The notes under the pieces were generated by a model. It had not been told where the DNA came from, did no database searches, and saw only the letters and a list, made by a program, of their open reading frames with translations. Below, piece by piece: positions 53,706-64,000 of a DNA stretch of 64,000 nucleotides. Numbering within the stretch: the stretch's first letter is position 1; each line of letters begins with the position of its first letter. Source of the DNA: Vesta saturnalis (taxonomy: Eukaryota > Arthropoda > Insecta > Coleoptera > Lampyridae); NCBI GenBank assembly GCA_036346205.1, contig JARFJB010001495.1:97001-161000 (forward strand), read 5' to 3'. The position numbers and the translations under genes are program-made.

Positions 53706-53709
<4 letters not shown>

Positions 53710-54718
53710 CTTTTGTAGTTGCACAGTAGTTTATTGCGCATGTTGCACCGTAACCTATTGCGAAGGTGTGTTGCGCTTAAGCTCTTCGCGCATTATTGGA
53801 GTCTATATGGGTTTCATTTCCACACTAGCTTGGCTAATCTGGTTTTCTGCTAGTGCGATGTATGTGGCTTTTTTGAGTTTCCGGCGAGTTGTATTCTCAT
53901 CCTTTGCAACTATCTATATGTTATCCCATTGGATGCGGTGGTGCTGTAATTGTAGTATTCACGTTTACTTATACTTAAATAAGGGGAAGTTTGTTAAACT
54001 AATATTTTTATGTATGATCCGATAAAACAATTGATTTAAAGTTCACAAAATGGCGAAAGTATTCTACAGTAGACAACATAATACATATATCTAAATCGAC
54101 GGGTGATCACAAGTTTTCGCTATTGCATCCTTGTCAAAATATCTATCTACGTTCCATACAAAAGCGCCCGAAATCGCAACTGAATAAATACGGGAAACTC
54201 AGTGGTTCAAGAATAGAACTTATTTTTCAGACACGAATACAACCAAATATACAAAAAAAACTGCATAACATGACAATAATATAAATGTAAAATTACACTT
54301 TACCAAGTACTACAACCCCCCACCATAACGTTTGTTACTGAACCGTAACCCTTAGATGGTATCGTCATTTTTAGTTACGTAGCTGGTATCGTCGTGTCGG
54401 ATCGATTCTGACCCGATACTTTTTAAAACGTCCCATAATCCGAAAGACAATTATTTAATCAATTCTTAGCAATATATACAACAGGTTTATAGAAATGAAA
54501 ATCTTTGATATAAAAACACTTGATTGTCCGAAAAGAAGGAACAAATACTGCATCTAAAAATGAGTAACCCAATATAATTTTCAAAATTTCAACTGAAACT
54601 TGAAAATATAAAAAAACTAACATTTGGCACTTTTCACGTAACAATATAGCTTCGTTGTGAACTTTACACACGTGCTTATTACATTTTTACACATTGTAGA
54701 ATATTTATTGGCATTTAT
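53706..54718. other. No gene recognised
   Basis: Mixed AT-rich DNA. The frame continuing right of the (AT)n run (53706-54025, plus) is hydrophobic but unrecognised. No repeats beyond short words. Confidence 0.45.
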
Positions 54719-54850
54719 TAAAATACTTGTCTTTTTTGGGTTTTTTATGGTGTATGTTTATATTTAAGTTATACAATCTAAACGTTTCGATAACACTTAC
54801 AGTTATCTTCGTCAGTAGTAATACTATCTTTCAAAATTGTTAAAGATGTT
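54719..54850 (-). repeat. Second copy of the small element inserted in element A
   Basis: aaaatacttgtctttttt, atacaatctaaacg, and the hammerhead-like block match 4871-4990. The right half differs. It directly precedes the gypsy-like remnant. Confidence 0.65.
54781..54815 (-). ncRNA. Hammerhead-ribozyme-like motif, copy 4
   Basis: Identical over the core to copy 1: ctgacga, extra base, gataac / gttatc stem, gaaacgtt. Two copies at unlinked places with an unchanged stem argue for one repeat family. Confidence 0.35.
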
Positions 54851-54955
54851 GAAATAATTTTATGGAATTGGAAAAATTGAAAACGCAAACATAAACCTGC
54901 TATTAATATAACAGTTTGATAAACGTGTAAGTCAACTATAGAATGGCCAGATTGG

Positions 54956-55370
54956 TTGAAGCGGTTTGAAGGATATATGCATTTATCTGGATTGGCAGTG
55001 GATGACAGATACAAAATAGATTTGTTAGGGTACAGTATGGGTACAAATACTGACACAACACTGTCAGCACAGAAACTGTCCAAAGTGGATTCTGAATGCT
55101 ACGAAAAGGTTGTTGATGCATTCTCAAAACATTTCATTGCAAAGCGAACATTACTTATGAGAAAATGATCTTCAACTGCCGTATGCGGAATTCGACAGGA
55201 ACTGTTGATGAATATGCTACAGTATTTCATAAATTGGACAGAATATTGTGATTTTAGGGAGCTACATGATAAGTTTATTCGTGATCGGATAGTTGACGGA
55301 ATCAATGACAAAAACACTACGGAACACTGAAGAAGGCCGTCACAATTGCTAGGTAGAGTGAACGACTGAA
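54956..55370 (+). pseudogene. Ty3/gypsy-like gag fragment
   Basis: WPDWLKRFEGYMHLSGLAVD-like frame from about 54950, then CYEKVVDAFSKHFIAKRTLL, and after a frameshift STGTVDEYATVFHKLDR. This is the K02A2.6-like gag layout (capsid helices with a conserved K/R-F). Broken by stops after about 55240. Confidence 0.6.
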
Positions 55371-55377
55371 GTTACGT

Positions 55378-55812
55378 ATGCCAGCTATACAGAAGTCGGG
55401 TCAATCCAATATACCAAATTCTACAGGCGAAGTGAACTTCGTACAAATTAAGAAAGATCGCACAAACGAGTTTTGGAAGAATAAATCTGGTAATACGGCA
55501 AATCCAGCCAAACGTAACTTAAACGATACAAGTCAAAGCCGATGCGGTAAAGAGTTGCATTCGTTACGTTCATGGCAGGCATCAAAACAGAGATGCCAAA
55601 AGTGCAATAAAAAATTATGCAAAAATAACAATTTGGAAGCGACAAACGTGCAGCAAGTTCAGATGTTAGAAGACTGCTACATTGGTACCATACATATCGA
55701 ATCGGATCATAATAATAAGTGGGACGTATCTATTCACCTCAGTAATACGAAACTAACAGGATGTATCGATTCGGGAGCAGGTCTAGCTTGCATTTCTACT
55801 GAAACTTATTGA
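55378..55812 (+). pseudogene. Gypsy-like nucleocapsid and protease region
   Basis: An open frame of 144 codons. RCGKELHSLRSWQASKQRCQKCNKK is a degraded zinc knuckle followed by a CxxC (about residues 58-83). LTGCIDSGAGLACISTETY holds the DSG (normally DTG/DSG) active site of an aspartic protease with its flanking strands. It stops at 55812, where the protease should continue; traces appear to about 56000. This is the usual gag-to-protease arrangement of Ty3/gypsy elements. Confidence 0.75.
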
Positions 55813-56033
55813 AGATAAGATAAGATAAGTATTTTGCCAGAAAACCTTTGGACACACCAGAAAAACGATTACTTGATGCCACAGGTAATGCCATGCCAAT
55901 TGCAGGATTCTTCAAGGAAAATATACATTAAAGAATCGGTCTGTGAACACAGTAATTTACGTGGTTGAAAATTTGGGACGTCCACTACTGGATGGAATTG
56001 GAAACGCATGTGAGGCTCTCGGGATAATCACAT

Positions 56034-56925
56034 ATGATAAAGATTGCAAGCTTATCGTCTACATCAAATAAAATGTTATTTTACCCGGTTACCGTGTATC
56101 TAGATGTCTTTAATGGATTGGGCATAGTTACTGTACCATATTCTATTACCAAGAATAAGGATGCAGTGCCAGACACACTGAAAACTCCACGACTTATACT
56201 AATTCCTTTTCTCGAAGAAATAAAAAAAGAATCTTGACGAGATGATGAAGATGGACGTCACTGAACCTGTAGACATACCTACCGAATGGTGTGCTGGCGT
56301 AGTACTAGTACTAGTACCGAAGCCTAATGGTAAATTCCGAATGTGCGTTGACTATGTTCAGCTGAATAAATATGTACAACGGGAAATCCATCCGATGCCA
56401 GTTACAGAAGATATACTGGGACTACTCGGCTCAACCGAATATTTTTCAAAAATGAATGCTAACCACGGATTTTGGCAATGTAAACTAGATGCGAAACCTC
56501 GCTTACTGACGACGTATATTACTCCTTTTGGTCGGTATATGTATGCATGCACAAAATTTTGTAAGGTTTGGATGGAGTAGATTTCATAGTATACGGCGAT
56601 ACAGTCGAACAGCACGACGTACGGGTGCGTAGAGTACTTTAGCGATTTCGGGAAGCTAAAGTAACTCTTAATGCCGAGAAATGTGAATTTAGAGTAACAA
56701 AAATTAAATTCCTTGGTCATATTATAGATGCTAAAGGAGATCATATCGATGATAGACGGGTCGAAGCTTTTCTGAAGATGGATCGCCCAGAAAACACTAG
56801 TGAGTTACGTAGTTTGCTCGGATCAGTAAACTATCTCGGTAAATTTATTCCAAATTTGTCACAGAAGGCACAACAGTTAAATGAGTTGTCGAAAAAGGAT
56901 AGAATGTTTAGCTAACAATCTCCAT
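56034..56925 (+). pseudogene. Ty3/gypsy reverse transcriptase, deleted core
   Basis: The frame at 56242-56580 reads TEWCAGVVLVLVPKPNGKFR then MCVDYVQLNKYVQREIHPMP and GSTEYFSKMNANHGFWQCKL, RT blocks 1-3 (relatives have S-PMVVVPKPNG..RxCVD). FGRYMYACTKFC is followed by a jump to a stretch with FIVYGDT, so the catalytic FxDD segment is missing. Further on come FREAKVTLNAEKCEFRVTKI, FLGHIIDAKG and PENTSELRSLLGSVNYLGKF, the thumb and connection, ending near 56920. No RNase H or integrase was seen. Clearly inactive. Confidence 0.85.
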
Positions 56926-58365
56926 AACAGGTGGCATTTGACGAAACCGTCAATTACGTTAGGTCCTGTCCTTGACAGCAACTACTGCATAGATACCGAA
57001 AAATTAATAATATTGTAATTCATCATATGACCTTTCTCTAAAAAAATTCTAACAATTAAACCGGCAGATCAGGAGATCTGGGTAGTTTATACTAATACTA
57101 TTTTTATTTAACATATGCATGTTTTAATAATGAACATATAATCACGGCAACTAAATTCCAAGTCGGTTCTAACTTATTTTAAAGTTTAAAATTTGTCCCA
57201 AAACGTTTATAACATGCGTTCTTATGGACCAAAAATACTTTCTAGCTTTTGATTGATTTATTGTTCTTATCCAGAAATACTGCTGGGAAAAATTATTTTC
57301 AACCAAATTACAATTTCACGCGTCCTACTATTTAAATTGTAAGTATAAAGGACTACCTTATGATGTAACGGCTATAAATAATTTTTTTTACATTTTTTAT
57401 AACTCAAAATTTACGTTGAAAGATCACGAAATTCTTTAACATAAGCATTTGTTTTATTTGAAACCCAAACTCGGGCAATACTAGTAAATGTCGGATTGAC
57501 AAATGACAACAATCTAAATGAATTTAGTTTATAATTACAAAAGTCATAAATATAAAAAGTAATTATAAACTAAGTTCACCGCCTTTAACATAATAACGTT
57601 TATCGTATGACAAAATCAAGGATAAGAAAACTATTCTAGAATGAAATTAAGTCATATTATTAAAATAAACAACTAGAAAATCGCATGATGACTCTGTCAT
57701 AATCGTATATAAAATGAATATGCAAAACAAGGGTGGAGGATAAAATCGATTATATCCGTATCAAAGTTGACTGTCTCTGAAAACAAGCATTAGTTGCTAT
57801 TAAAGACCAAAAGGAGTTATACAATACCACAAACCCACCGCTATTTGTCAACTGCATTTTAATCAATCAAAATTTTGACTTTTAATAACTGTGAAACGTA
57901 CATCAAGACATACGTAATGATGTGCTTTCAAAAGAGATGGGATTGTTAGAAGTTTTATTAAAATTATTGTTATTGTCCGGTATTTTAGATTTCTATTTAA
58001 GGGGTACGTATTTTTTTAATGCTTCTATACACCAGTACACATGCAAACGAACATTCGTATGGGAAAAATAGGACTGGGTACATTATCATTTCAATACCAA
58101 TCACATCACAAACCTACTAATAATCTTAAATGGGTTTACTTACTGTACAATCTATGCATCATTATCATATTATTGTTAAATGTTAAATTCAATTATTAAT
58201 TAGTATACATTTTATTATTTTAATAAGATACTTTGCTTGTTAAATAAAATTGATGGTTTAGTTATCTGCTTCACAAGGCTGTTTTGGAAATGCGAGTAAA
58301 AAGGGCGATGATTTCCATTTAAGTGCGTTTCAAAGAATTTTCCAGACACAACATTTTGTGAAGTG

Positions 58366-58447
<82 letters not shown>

Positions 58448-58600
58448 TTTGACTTCTCATTCAAATGAACTAAAAAATTATTAATCCATTAAGAGAATTT
58501 TTTTTAATTTAAAGAATACATTGGTAGCAAAGCCGGTCAAATTGAAGAATTTTAGATTAATTTAAATTGAAATGTCTGAATTACGTGTTGTTATAAATAT
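56926..58600. other. AT-rich stretch, no gene recognised
   Basis: Nothing was recognised apart from an (AT)n run at 58368-58444. No LTR was found that pairs with sequence upstream of the gag fragment. Confidence 0.45.
58368..58444. repeat. (AT)n microsatellite
   Basis: Uninterrupted TA repeat. Confidence 0.97.
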
Positions 58601-59419
58601 ACAGGGTGTGGCGCGAAGAGTTTTGATTAAAAGTAATGGCGGATACAGTTATGTTAAAAATCTGAAATTACGAATCTGTAGGTTTTAGATGACGCTGAGT
58701 TCAAATATAATATTGTCCTGAATGTGGCACTTCCGGTTATACCGGAAGTAGACGTCAACTTTGTTCTTTTAAATGGAACTTCTACATGAAATTCTAGATA
58801 AAATTTGTGCACAATATCATATACCAAAAATGAAGTATTTTCGAGATATTTCGATTTTTTTTTTAATTTTGAAAAAAATCCTAGTCCACATTGAATAACG
58901 ATATCTCCATTAATAACGAAGCTAGTGACGTGAAACTGTAACCAATAAACAACAAGCGCTTGCCCGTTAACTCCACATATCCATCTCATTCATATTTCAT
59001 ACAGGGTGTTTTAAACTTAGCCGCCAACATGCACAATTTAAATCATTTATAAGTTACTTACTTTAAATAGAACAAATATTTTATTACATTTTCCGCTGTA
59101 TTTTTTTAAGCCAATTCGTTTGGTATCAGTATTCCCTATACCTAAATCCAACCACTTTTGAGATATTTCATTATCTTAGTTAAAACATAACAACACTTAA
59201 TTATTTCAACATTAGTAAAGGGTAGGCCATGATTTCCATTATTCAAGGTGATATTTTGTTTTTTTTTGCATAAGTTATTAATTCTGAAAAGTAACCAATA
59301 GCCTGAAAGGATTATTAATTGTGGATATCATTAAACACGTTGCCTAGGTATTTTGTATTAATTTAATTAGATAACTTACAAACAAAAATAACTAAATGTA
59401 ATATTAAACAAATCAAGTT

Positions 59420-60477
59420 TTATAATAAGTGTTCAAAATTAGCACCATCTACTTCTAAACATTTATGAATCCTTTTCATTAAGTTATATCTTGTCATTCT
59501 GGAAATATGGTCGGGTGTTAGAGAATTAAAAGCAAGTAAGACTCTCTGCATCATATCTTGCTTTGTCGTAACAGGTTTGGAAAATACCTGATTTTTCATG
59601 TAACCCCAAATACCAAAATCTAGAGAAGCCAAATCAGGAGAGCGAGCCCTGATTGGCAATCCATCTATCATCAGACATGTCGTAAAGATGCTGACCAACA
59701 AGCCCAAAGTTATGAGGAGGTGCTCCATCTTGCTGATACCAAGCTGAAGCCGCCTCTCCATTTCTTAAAGTATGTAACGCCGGTCGTATGGCTTCTTCTA
59801 AAATGTGGAAATATCTTGTACCATTTAAATTTTCACCATAAAATTTTAATGATAAAATTTTATCGTCTTTGATTGCACAAAAAACGTTAAAACTCCATCT
59901 ATCATGGAAATAACGTTCTCTACTGACATGTGGATTTTCATTAGACCTTAAAATGGGAATTATGTCGATTAAATAATCCATTTTTGCTAAACTTTGCTTC
60001 ATCACACCATATAACTTTTTTTATGAAGTTTTCATCCTCTTGGGTCTTCATTAAAAACCATTCACAGAATTCTACCCTTCGAGGAAGATCACCTAATTGT
60101 AAGTGCTGCACCAAACGATATGAAAATGGTTTTCATTTGTGTTTCTTTAAAATGCGATGAATTGTTCTCGTCGACAAAGTAAGATCTCTCTCACAATCTC
60201 TAATGGAGGCATTTGGAGAGGCCGTAAAATAACCCAAAACATTAATTTCGTTTATGTCACTGTCCACTAGTGGTTTGTTTTTATTAATTTTTGTCTTAAA
60301 TTGACCAAACTGACGGCAGTTTTTAAGCAATCTTCTTAGAATACCACCAGTTGCATTTGGTCGATTTGGATATCTTTCTCCAAAAACACGGTAAGTCCGT
60401 TCAACAATTCTATTACACTCGCCGTAAATAATAATAAGATTTAAAAAATCATCATTAGTAAATCCTAAATTTGCCAT
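59420..60477 (-). pseudogene. Transposase of element D, two or three frameshifts
   Basis: ATG at 60477: FLNLIIIYGECNRIVERTYR and VFGERYPNRPNATGG form the DNA-binding start. NASIRDCERDLTLSTRTIHR is the second HTH. The first catalytic Asp is in VIWCDEAKFSKNG (about 60020), the second in WYQQDGAPPHNFG (about 59725), and the third in RARSPDLASLDFGIWGYMKN (about 59630), with 34 residues between the last two. C-terminus LTPDHISRMTRYNLMKRIHK, then VDGANFEHLL at 59420. All catalytic residues remain, but the frame breaks at about 60130, 60000 and 59640. An inverted copy of the last 50 codons lies at 60712-60858. Confidence 0.85.
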
Positions 60478-60711
60478 TATTTACTATGAAATACAAACTG
60501 GTAAAGAAAACTGTCAAAACAACATAAACAATTAAGGTTCTAACTATCAAATCTTTGACAGCCATGTCCTACCATTTACTAATGTTGAAATAATTAAGTG
60601 TTGTTATGTTTTAACTAAGATAATGAAATATCTCAAAAGCGCTTGGATTTAGGTATAGGGAACACCGATACCAAACGAATTGGCTTAAAAAAATACAGCG
60701 GAAAATGTTAC

Positions 60712-60858
60712 GGTAGAGGAAGAAATGATGCAGAGAATCTTACTTGCTTTTAATTCTCTAACACCCGACCATATTTCCAGAATTACAAGACATAACTTAA
60801 TGAAAAGGATTCATAAATGTTTAGAAGTAGATGGTGCTAATTTTGAACACTTACTATA
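60712..60858 (+). pseudogene. Inverted duplicate of transposase D C-terminus
   Basis: The plus strand reads EEMMQRILLAFNSLTPDHIS and ends at FEHLL-stop (about 60858), almost the same as the minus-strand sequence at 59420-59545. Confidence 0.8.
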
Positions 60859-61679
60859 AAACTTGATTTGTTTAATATTACATTTAGTTATTTTTGTTTG
60901 TAAGTTATCTAATTAAATTAATACAAAATACCTAGTCAACGTTTTTAATGATATCCACAATTAATAATCCTTTCAGGCTATTGATTACTTTTCAGAATTA
61001 ATAACTTATGAAAAAATAACAAAATATCACCTTAAATAATGGAAATCATGGCCTACCCTTTACTAATGTTGAAATAATTAAGTGCTGTAATGTTTTAACT
61101 AAGATAATGAAATATCTCAAAAGTGGTTGGATTTATGTATAGGGAATACTGACACCAAACGAATTGGTTTAAAAAAATACAGCGGAAAGTAAGCAACTTA
61201 TAAATGATTTAAATTGTGCATGTTGGCGGCTAAGTTTAAAACACCCTGTATGAATTATCAATGAGATGGATATATGGAGTTAACGGGCAAGCGCTTATTG
61301 TTTATTGGTTACAATTTCACGTCACTAGCTTTGTTATTAATGGAGATATCGTTATTCAATGTGGACTAGGATTTTTTCAAAATTTTTAAAGAAATATCTC
61401 GAAAATACTTCATTTTTGGTATAGGACATTGTGCACAAATTTTATCTAGAATTTCATGTAGAATTCGAAAATAAAATAAAAAATATTAGGTTCCATTTAA
61501 AATAACAAAGTTGACGTCTACTTCCGGTATAACTGGAAGTGTCACATTCAGGGCAATATTATATTTGAACTCAGCGTCATCCAAAACCTACAGCTTCGTA
61601 ATTTCAGATTTTTAACATAACTGTATCCGCAATTACTTTTAATCAAAACTCTTCGCGCCACACCCTGTATAAATATAAC

Positions 61680-62240
61680 ATAAATTCAACATTCAACATT
61701 TCAGCATATACCGATTTTCAAAAAAAAAATTCGAATATTGGTAGAGAACGACTATAAAGGCTATTTTATTGGAAAGAAAAGGGCGACAGATTTTTGTGTC
61801 GTTGTGTCATTAACCGTCTTCATACAGGGCATGGAAAATTTACACAGAGTGAAATATAGGATTGTAGGACGTAATTTTGAATTATTTGAATTACAATTAC
61901 TTTTGTGTTGAAAATATTGAAAACATATTTGAAACGCGATGCTGTTTTGGTCACAGTGTGAAAAACAAAATCTAATGCGACCACCCTGTCTTATGTTAAA
62001 ATAACTTTTCTGTCTTACTAATATCTTCAATTTACGAATTATATCAAAATGCGTACGTGCAGGCTTTAAAAGCCTCGCAATACCTAATGACGTGAGGTTT
62101 GCTCTGTTAAAATAATAATATAAGAATAATAGTGCCATACAGACATTTAATAATTGATGTCAAGTAGACTTTACTAAACATTAGATACCAACTTGGGAAA
62201 AATATTTCAAATCCACGTACCTCACATACATCATGAAATC
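61680..62240. other. No gene recognised
   Basis: A 125-codon minus-strand ORF at 61761-62138 has mixed composition but no family I can name. Tracts such as caccctgtcttatg at about 61985 resemble transposon ends, but no partner was found. Confidence 0.4.
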
Positions 62241-62244
62241 ATCA

Positions 62245-62890
62245 TCAGCCTATCTCTATCCTACGTTACGGTTTTGGATATAGGCTTGCTTCAATTGGCA
62301 CCATCTGTTCTTGTCTCTGGCGACCCTTCTCCACATAAGTCCTACGTGTCTTTTTACGTCATCCCCCCATCTCATTTGCGGTCTTCCTCTGGTTCGCGTT
62401 TCCATATATGGTCTCCAATTCATGATTTGTTTGTTCCACTTATTGTTGCCTTGATTAATATACCCTTATCGTTCCAGTTTAATGTTTTAAAGAAATCTTC
62501 TAGTGCCAGCGCAAACACCTTTGATGAGATTGGGTCTCCCTGCCCTACTCCTCTTAGAATATTTTTTTTCAGTTTTTATGTCTTCATCTAATTGTACCGT
62601 AATTGTTGCTTTTTTTATAGATGTTCTCTAATGTTGTGTATCTTGAGTCCACTCTACAGTTGATTAATGATTCTGTTACTGCCCAATGTTCCATGCTATG
62701 TAATGCTTTTTAGTAATCTACAAAAGCAAAATACAATGTCAGGTGGTATTCATTGGCTTTTCAATAAGGATTCGCATGGTCAATGGGTGGTCAATTGTGC
62801 TAAATGATTTACTAAAGCCGACTGTTATACGGTTTGGTAAACTTCGAATTTGTGTTCTAATCTATTCATAATAATCTTGGTAAAAATTTT
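62245..62890 (-). pseudogene. RTE-like LINE reverse transcriptase with internal deletion
   Basis: Reading right to left: LTTHHIRILIEKPMNTT and KKHYIAWNI (about 62800-62690, weak), VDSRYTTLENIYKKSNNYGT (about 62630), then GVGQGDPISSKVFALALEDF (about 62550; relatives have GVRQGD-ISP-LF) and KTLNWNDKGILI. Instead of the catalytic Asp pair the next block is the C-terminal end: MNWRPYMETRTRGRPQMRW and KRHVGLMWRRVARDKNRWCQ. So the centre is deleted. RTE/BovB-type LINEs end with this same W-R-P...R-W-x-D signature. Non-functional. Confidence 0.75.
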
Positions 62891-62892
62891 GT

Positions 62893-64000
62893 ACAGGGTG
62901 GCCAACTAAGAATGCGAGGTACTGTATCTGGGAAACTGTCCATCATAGAGGCTTGCGCAAAAAAAAATTATTACTAAAACAGCCAATACAAAAACCTGGA
63001 AAATATTTTCAAGTTTCTGAAATGGCCGCTAGGGGGCGTAACTGCAATCTTGAATCTAAAAAAATGATGTTTCTGTGAATTCTGCTATTTTAACCTAATA
63101 AAAAAAAACTGATCTTTAAAGTCGAGTATAATCTGAACTTTTTTGTTTGGCACTTTTTGACGTATGTCTAAAACCAAATTGGTGGGGGGTATTCAAAGGT
63201 TTCCTTAAATAACCCCCTGTATCTTCGAAACGGCTAAGCCGATTTTAACAAACTTGGGCGCGTTGAAATGAACTATTCATGGGCTACAAATATTATAATA
63301 TTTTAAGTTTTGTTAGTTTCTCATTTTTATTTTTTTTTAATTATATTTTTCTGGAATTGTTTCTATTATGTAAGTTGTGGCCCTAAAAAGGACCGATTTA
63401 AAAGAGGAAGGTTTTTAATCCCTCCGTAAATGCTCCAAATGCTAACCATCACGCTCTATGCACTTCTGAAGCCTCTCATGACTAGACAAAACTGCAGCTT
63501 CAATTTCGGCTCTCGGTATGTTACGTATTGCGTTACTAATCCGGCTTTTTATATCTTCTCTAGTAGTAGGTTGAGTCCGAAACACGATGTCCTTTAAGCG
63601 CCCCCATAAATAAAAATCGAGGCAAGTTAAGTCTGGCGATCGCAGAGGCCATGGACACAGACTTCCTCTTCCAATCCACCGCTGTTAAAATACTGCATTA
63701 ATATGCTCTCGCACATTAATAGCAAAATGTGCTGGGCAACCATCCAACTGCAAAAACAATTTTTGCCTTGTTTCCAGAGGCACATCTTCCAACAACAACG
63801 GTAATTGATTGGCCAAAAAGTCAAGAAATGCATTGCCATTTAGGGGTTGCTCGAAAAAATATGGCCCAATAATACTGCCTCCCAGTATGCCACACCATAC
63901 ATTTAAACTCCAACGTCCTTGGCGCTGAACTTCACGCAACCAATGGGGATTTTCTGCAGACCAATAATGCATATTGTGCAGATTGACTCTCCCGTCACTA
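62893..64000 (-). mobile_element. Mariner-like element F, cut by window end
   Basis: Left tip tacagggtggccaactaaga at 62893, followed by about 500 bases of non-coding arm with phrases typical of these elements (tggccgctagggggcgtaac). The transposase is on the minus strand from 63420 to beyond 64000. The right end lies outside the window. Confidence 0.75.
63420..64000 (-). pseudogene. Transposase of element F, partial
   Basis: From the window edge: MHYWSAENPHWLREVQRQGR then WSLNVWCGILGGSIIGPYFF, GNAFLDFLANQLPLLLEDV, and the second catalytic Asp in FLQLDGCPAHFAINV. A stop at about 63687 interrupts, then the frame continues with RWIGRGSLCPWPLRSPDLTC (third Asp), LDFYLWGRLKD and C-terminal helices (TREDIKSRISNAIRNI) to about 63420. 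The spacing of the last two Asp is 36 residues. The DNA-binding half and first Asp are outside the window. One in-frame stop makes it a probable pseudogene. Confidence 0.8.

Larger units (their letters stand above)
59003..61253 (-). mobile_element. Mariner-like element D, with internal inverted duplication
   Basis: Tips are acagggtgttttaaacttag (59003) and ctaagtttaaaacaccctgt (61253). The left arm 59003-59270 pairs with about 60980-61253. In addition, 60712-61253 is an inverted copy of about 59003-59545, including the last codons of the transposase, and 60545-60712 is another inverted copy of 59060-59225. So the right side contains a duplicated terminal segment, indicating rearrangement or a second, partly deleted copy inside it. 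The transposase lies between 59420 and 60477. Confidence 0.8.
58604..61668. mobile_element. Outer palindromic element split by a nested transposon
   Basis: 58604-59000 is the reverse complement of 61255-61668: acagggtgtggcgcgaagag against ctcttcgcgccacaccctgt at the tips, and gtcacgtgaaac-type and ccgttaactccacatatcca-type words inside. Both arms include the palindrome ttccggttataccggaa (or a one- or two-base variant). The two arms meet in a short loop at a TA, where element D is inserted. The outer element has no transposase. Confidence 0.85.

Noticed and set aside
61761..62138. 125-codon minus-strand ORF as a host gene
   Set aside because: No recognised domain, composition is AT-driven, and it lies between transposon ends.

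Overview
The window is AT-rich eukaryotic DNA, almost certainly from an arthropod and most likely an insect. A beetle is my guess, but nothing here proves it. The evidence is the repeat fauna: several long-inverted-repeat mariner-like (IS630/Tc1 superfamily) elements, Penelope-like elements with GIY-YIG ends, Jockey-like and RTE-like LINEs, a Ty3/gypsy relative, and a Polinton/adintovirus-type DNA element. I recognised no intact host protein-coding gene. Essentially everything identifiable is a mobile element or a repeat, and nearly all reading frames are broken.

Layout, left to right. 1-345: tandem repeat of about 135 bp. 1.95-3.27 kb: Penelope-like remnant. 3.5-6.4 kb: mariner-like element A with about 480-bp inverted ends, itself carrying a small insertion. 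9.06-10.1 kb: tandem array of tRNA-like sequences with a unit of about 320 bp. 12.2-16.4 kb: transposase fragments and a decayed repetitive gene. 17.5-20.0 kb: mariner-like element B. 20.2-20.9 kb: tyrosine-recombinase pseudogene. 22.7-24.4 kb: 5' half of a LINE. 24.4-33.9 kb: the most interesting block, a decayed Polinton/adintovirus-like element. Its plus-strand genes are a small unknown protein, two unknown ORFs, a phospholipase-A2-domain capsid protein, an adenain-like protease, a minor capsid protein, a double-jelly-roll protein, an FtsK/A32-like ATPase, a fibre-like protein and an rve integrase. They meet a convergent minus-strand block with protein-primed-type DNA polymerase B and two small ORFs.

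Further right: 34.0-34.95 kb, LINE reverse transcriptase; 36.3-37.1 kb, LINE gag-like zinc-knuckle ORF; 40.5-41.6 kb, the best-preserved mariner-like transposase, with one frameshift; 44.7-49.1 kb, about 4.4 kb of GT-rich simple repeat with a CpG-rich end; 49.6-50.9 kb, large foldback; 51.6-53.7 kb, Penelope-like element with a minisatellite-encoded tail, next to a tRNA-Thr-derived SINE-like piece; 54.9-56.9 kb, gypsy-like remnant; 58.6-61.7 kb, a mariner-like element nested inside another palindrome; 62.25-62.89 kb, RTE-like LINE; 62.9 kb to the window end, another mariner-like element cut by the window edge.

The strongest candidate for something undescribed is the tRNA-like repeat. One copy is a head-to-head pair of cloverleaf-capable, Ala-anticodon tRNA-like sequences, inserted with a 13-bp target duplication into the capsid gene of the viral-type element. 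At least three further plus-strand copies and one inverted copy form the tandem array at 9-10 kb. Second-tier signals are hammerhead-ribozyme-like motifs at four sites, a TATA-like box before most genes of the viral-type element, and the nested palindromes at the right end.
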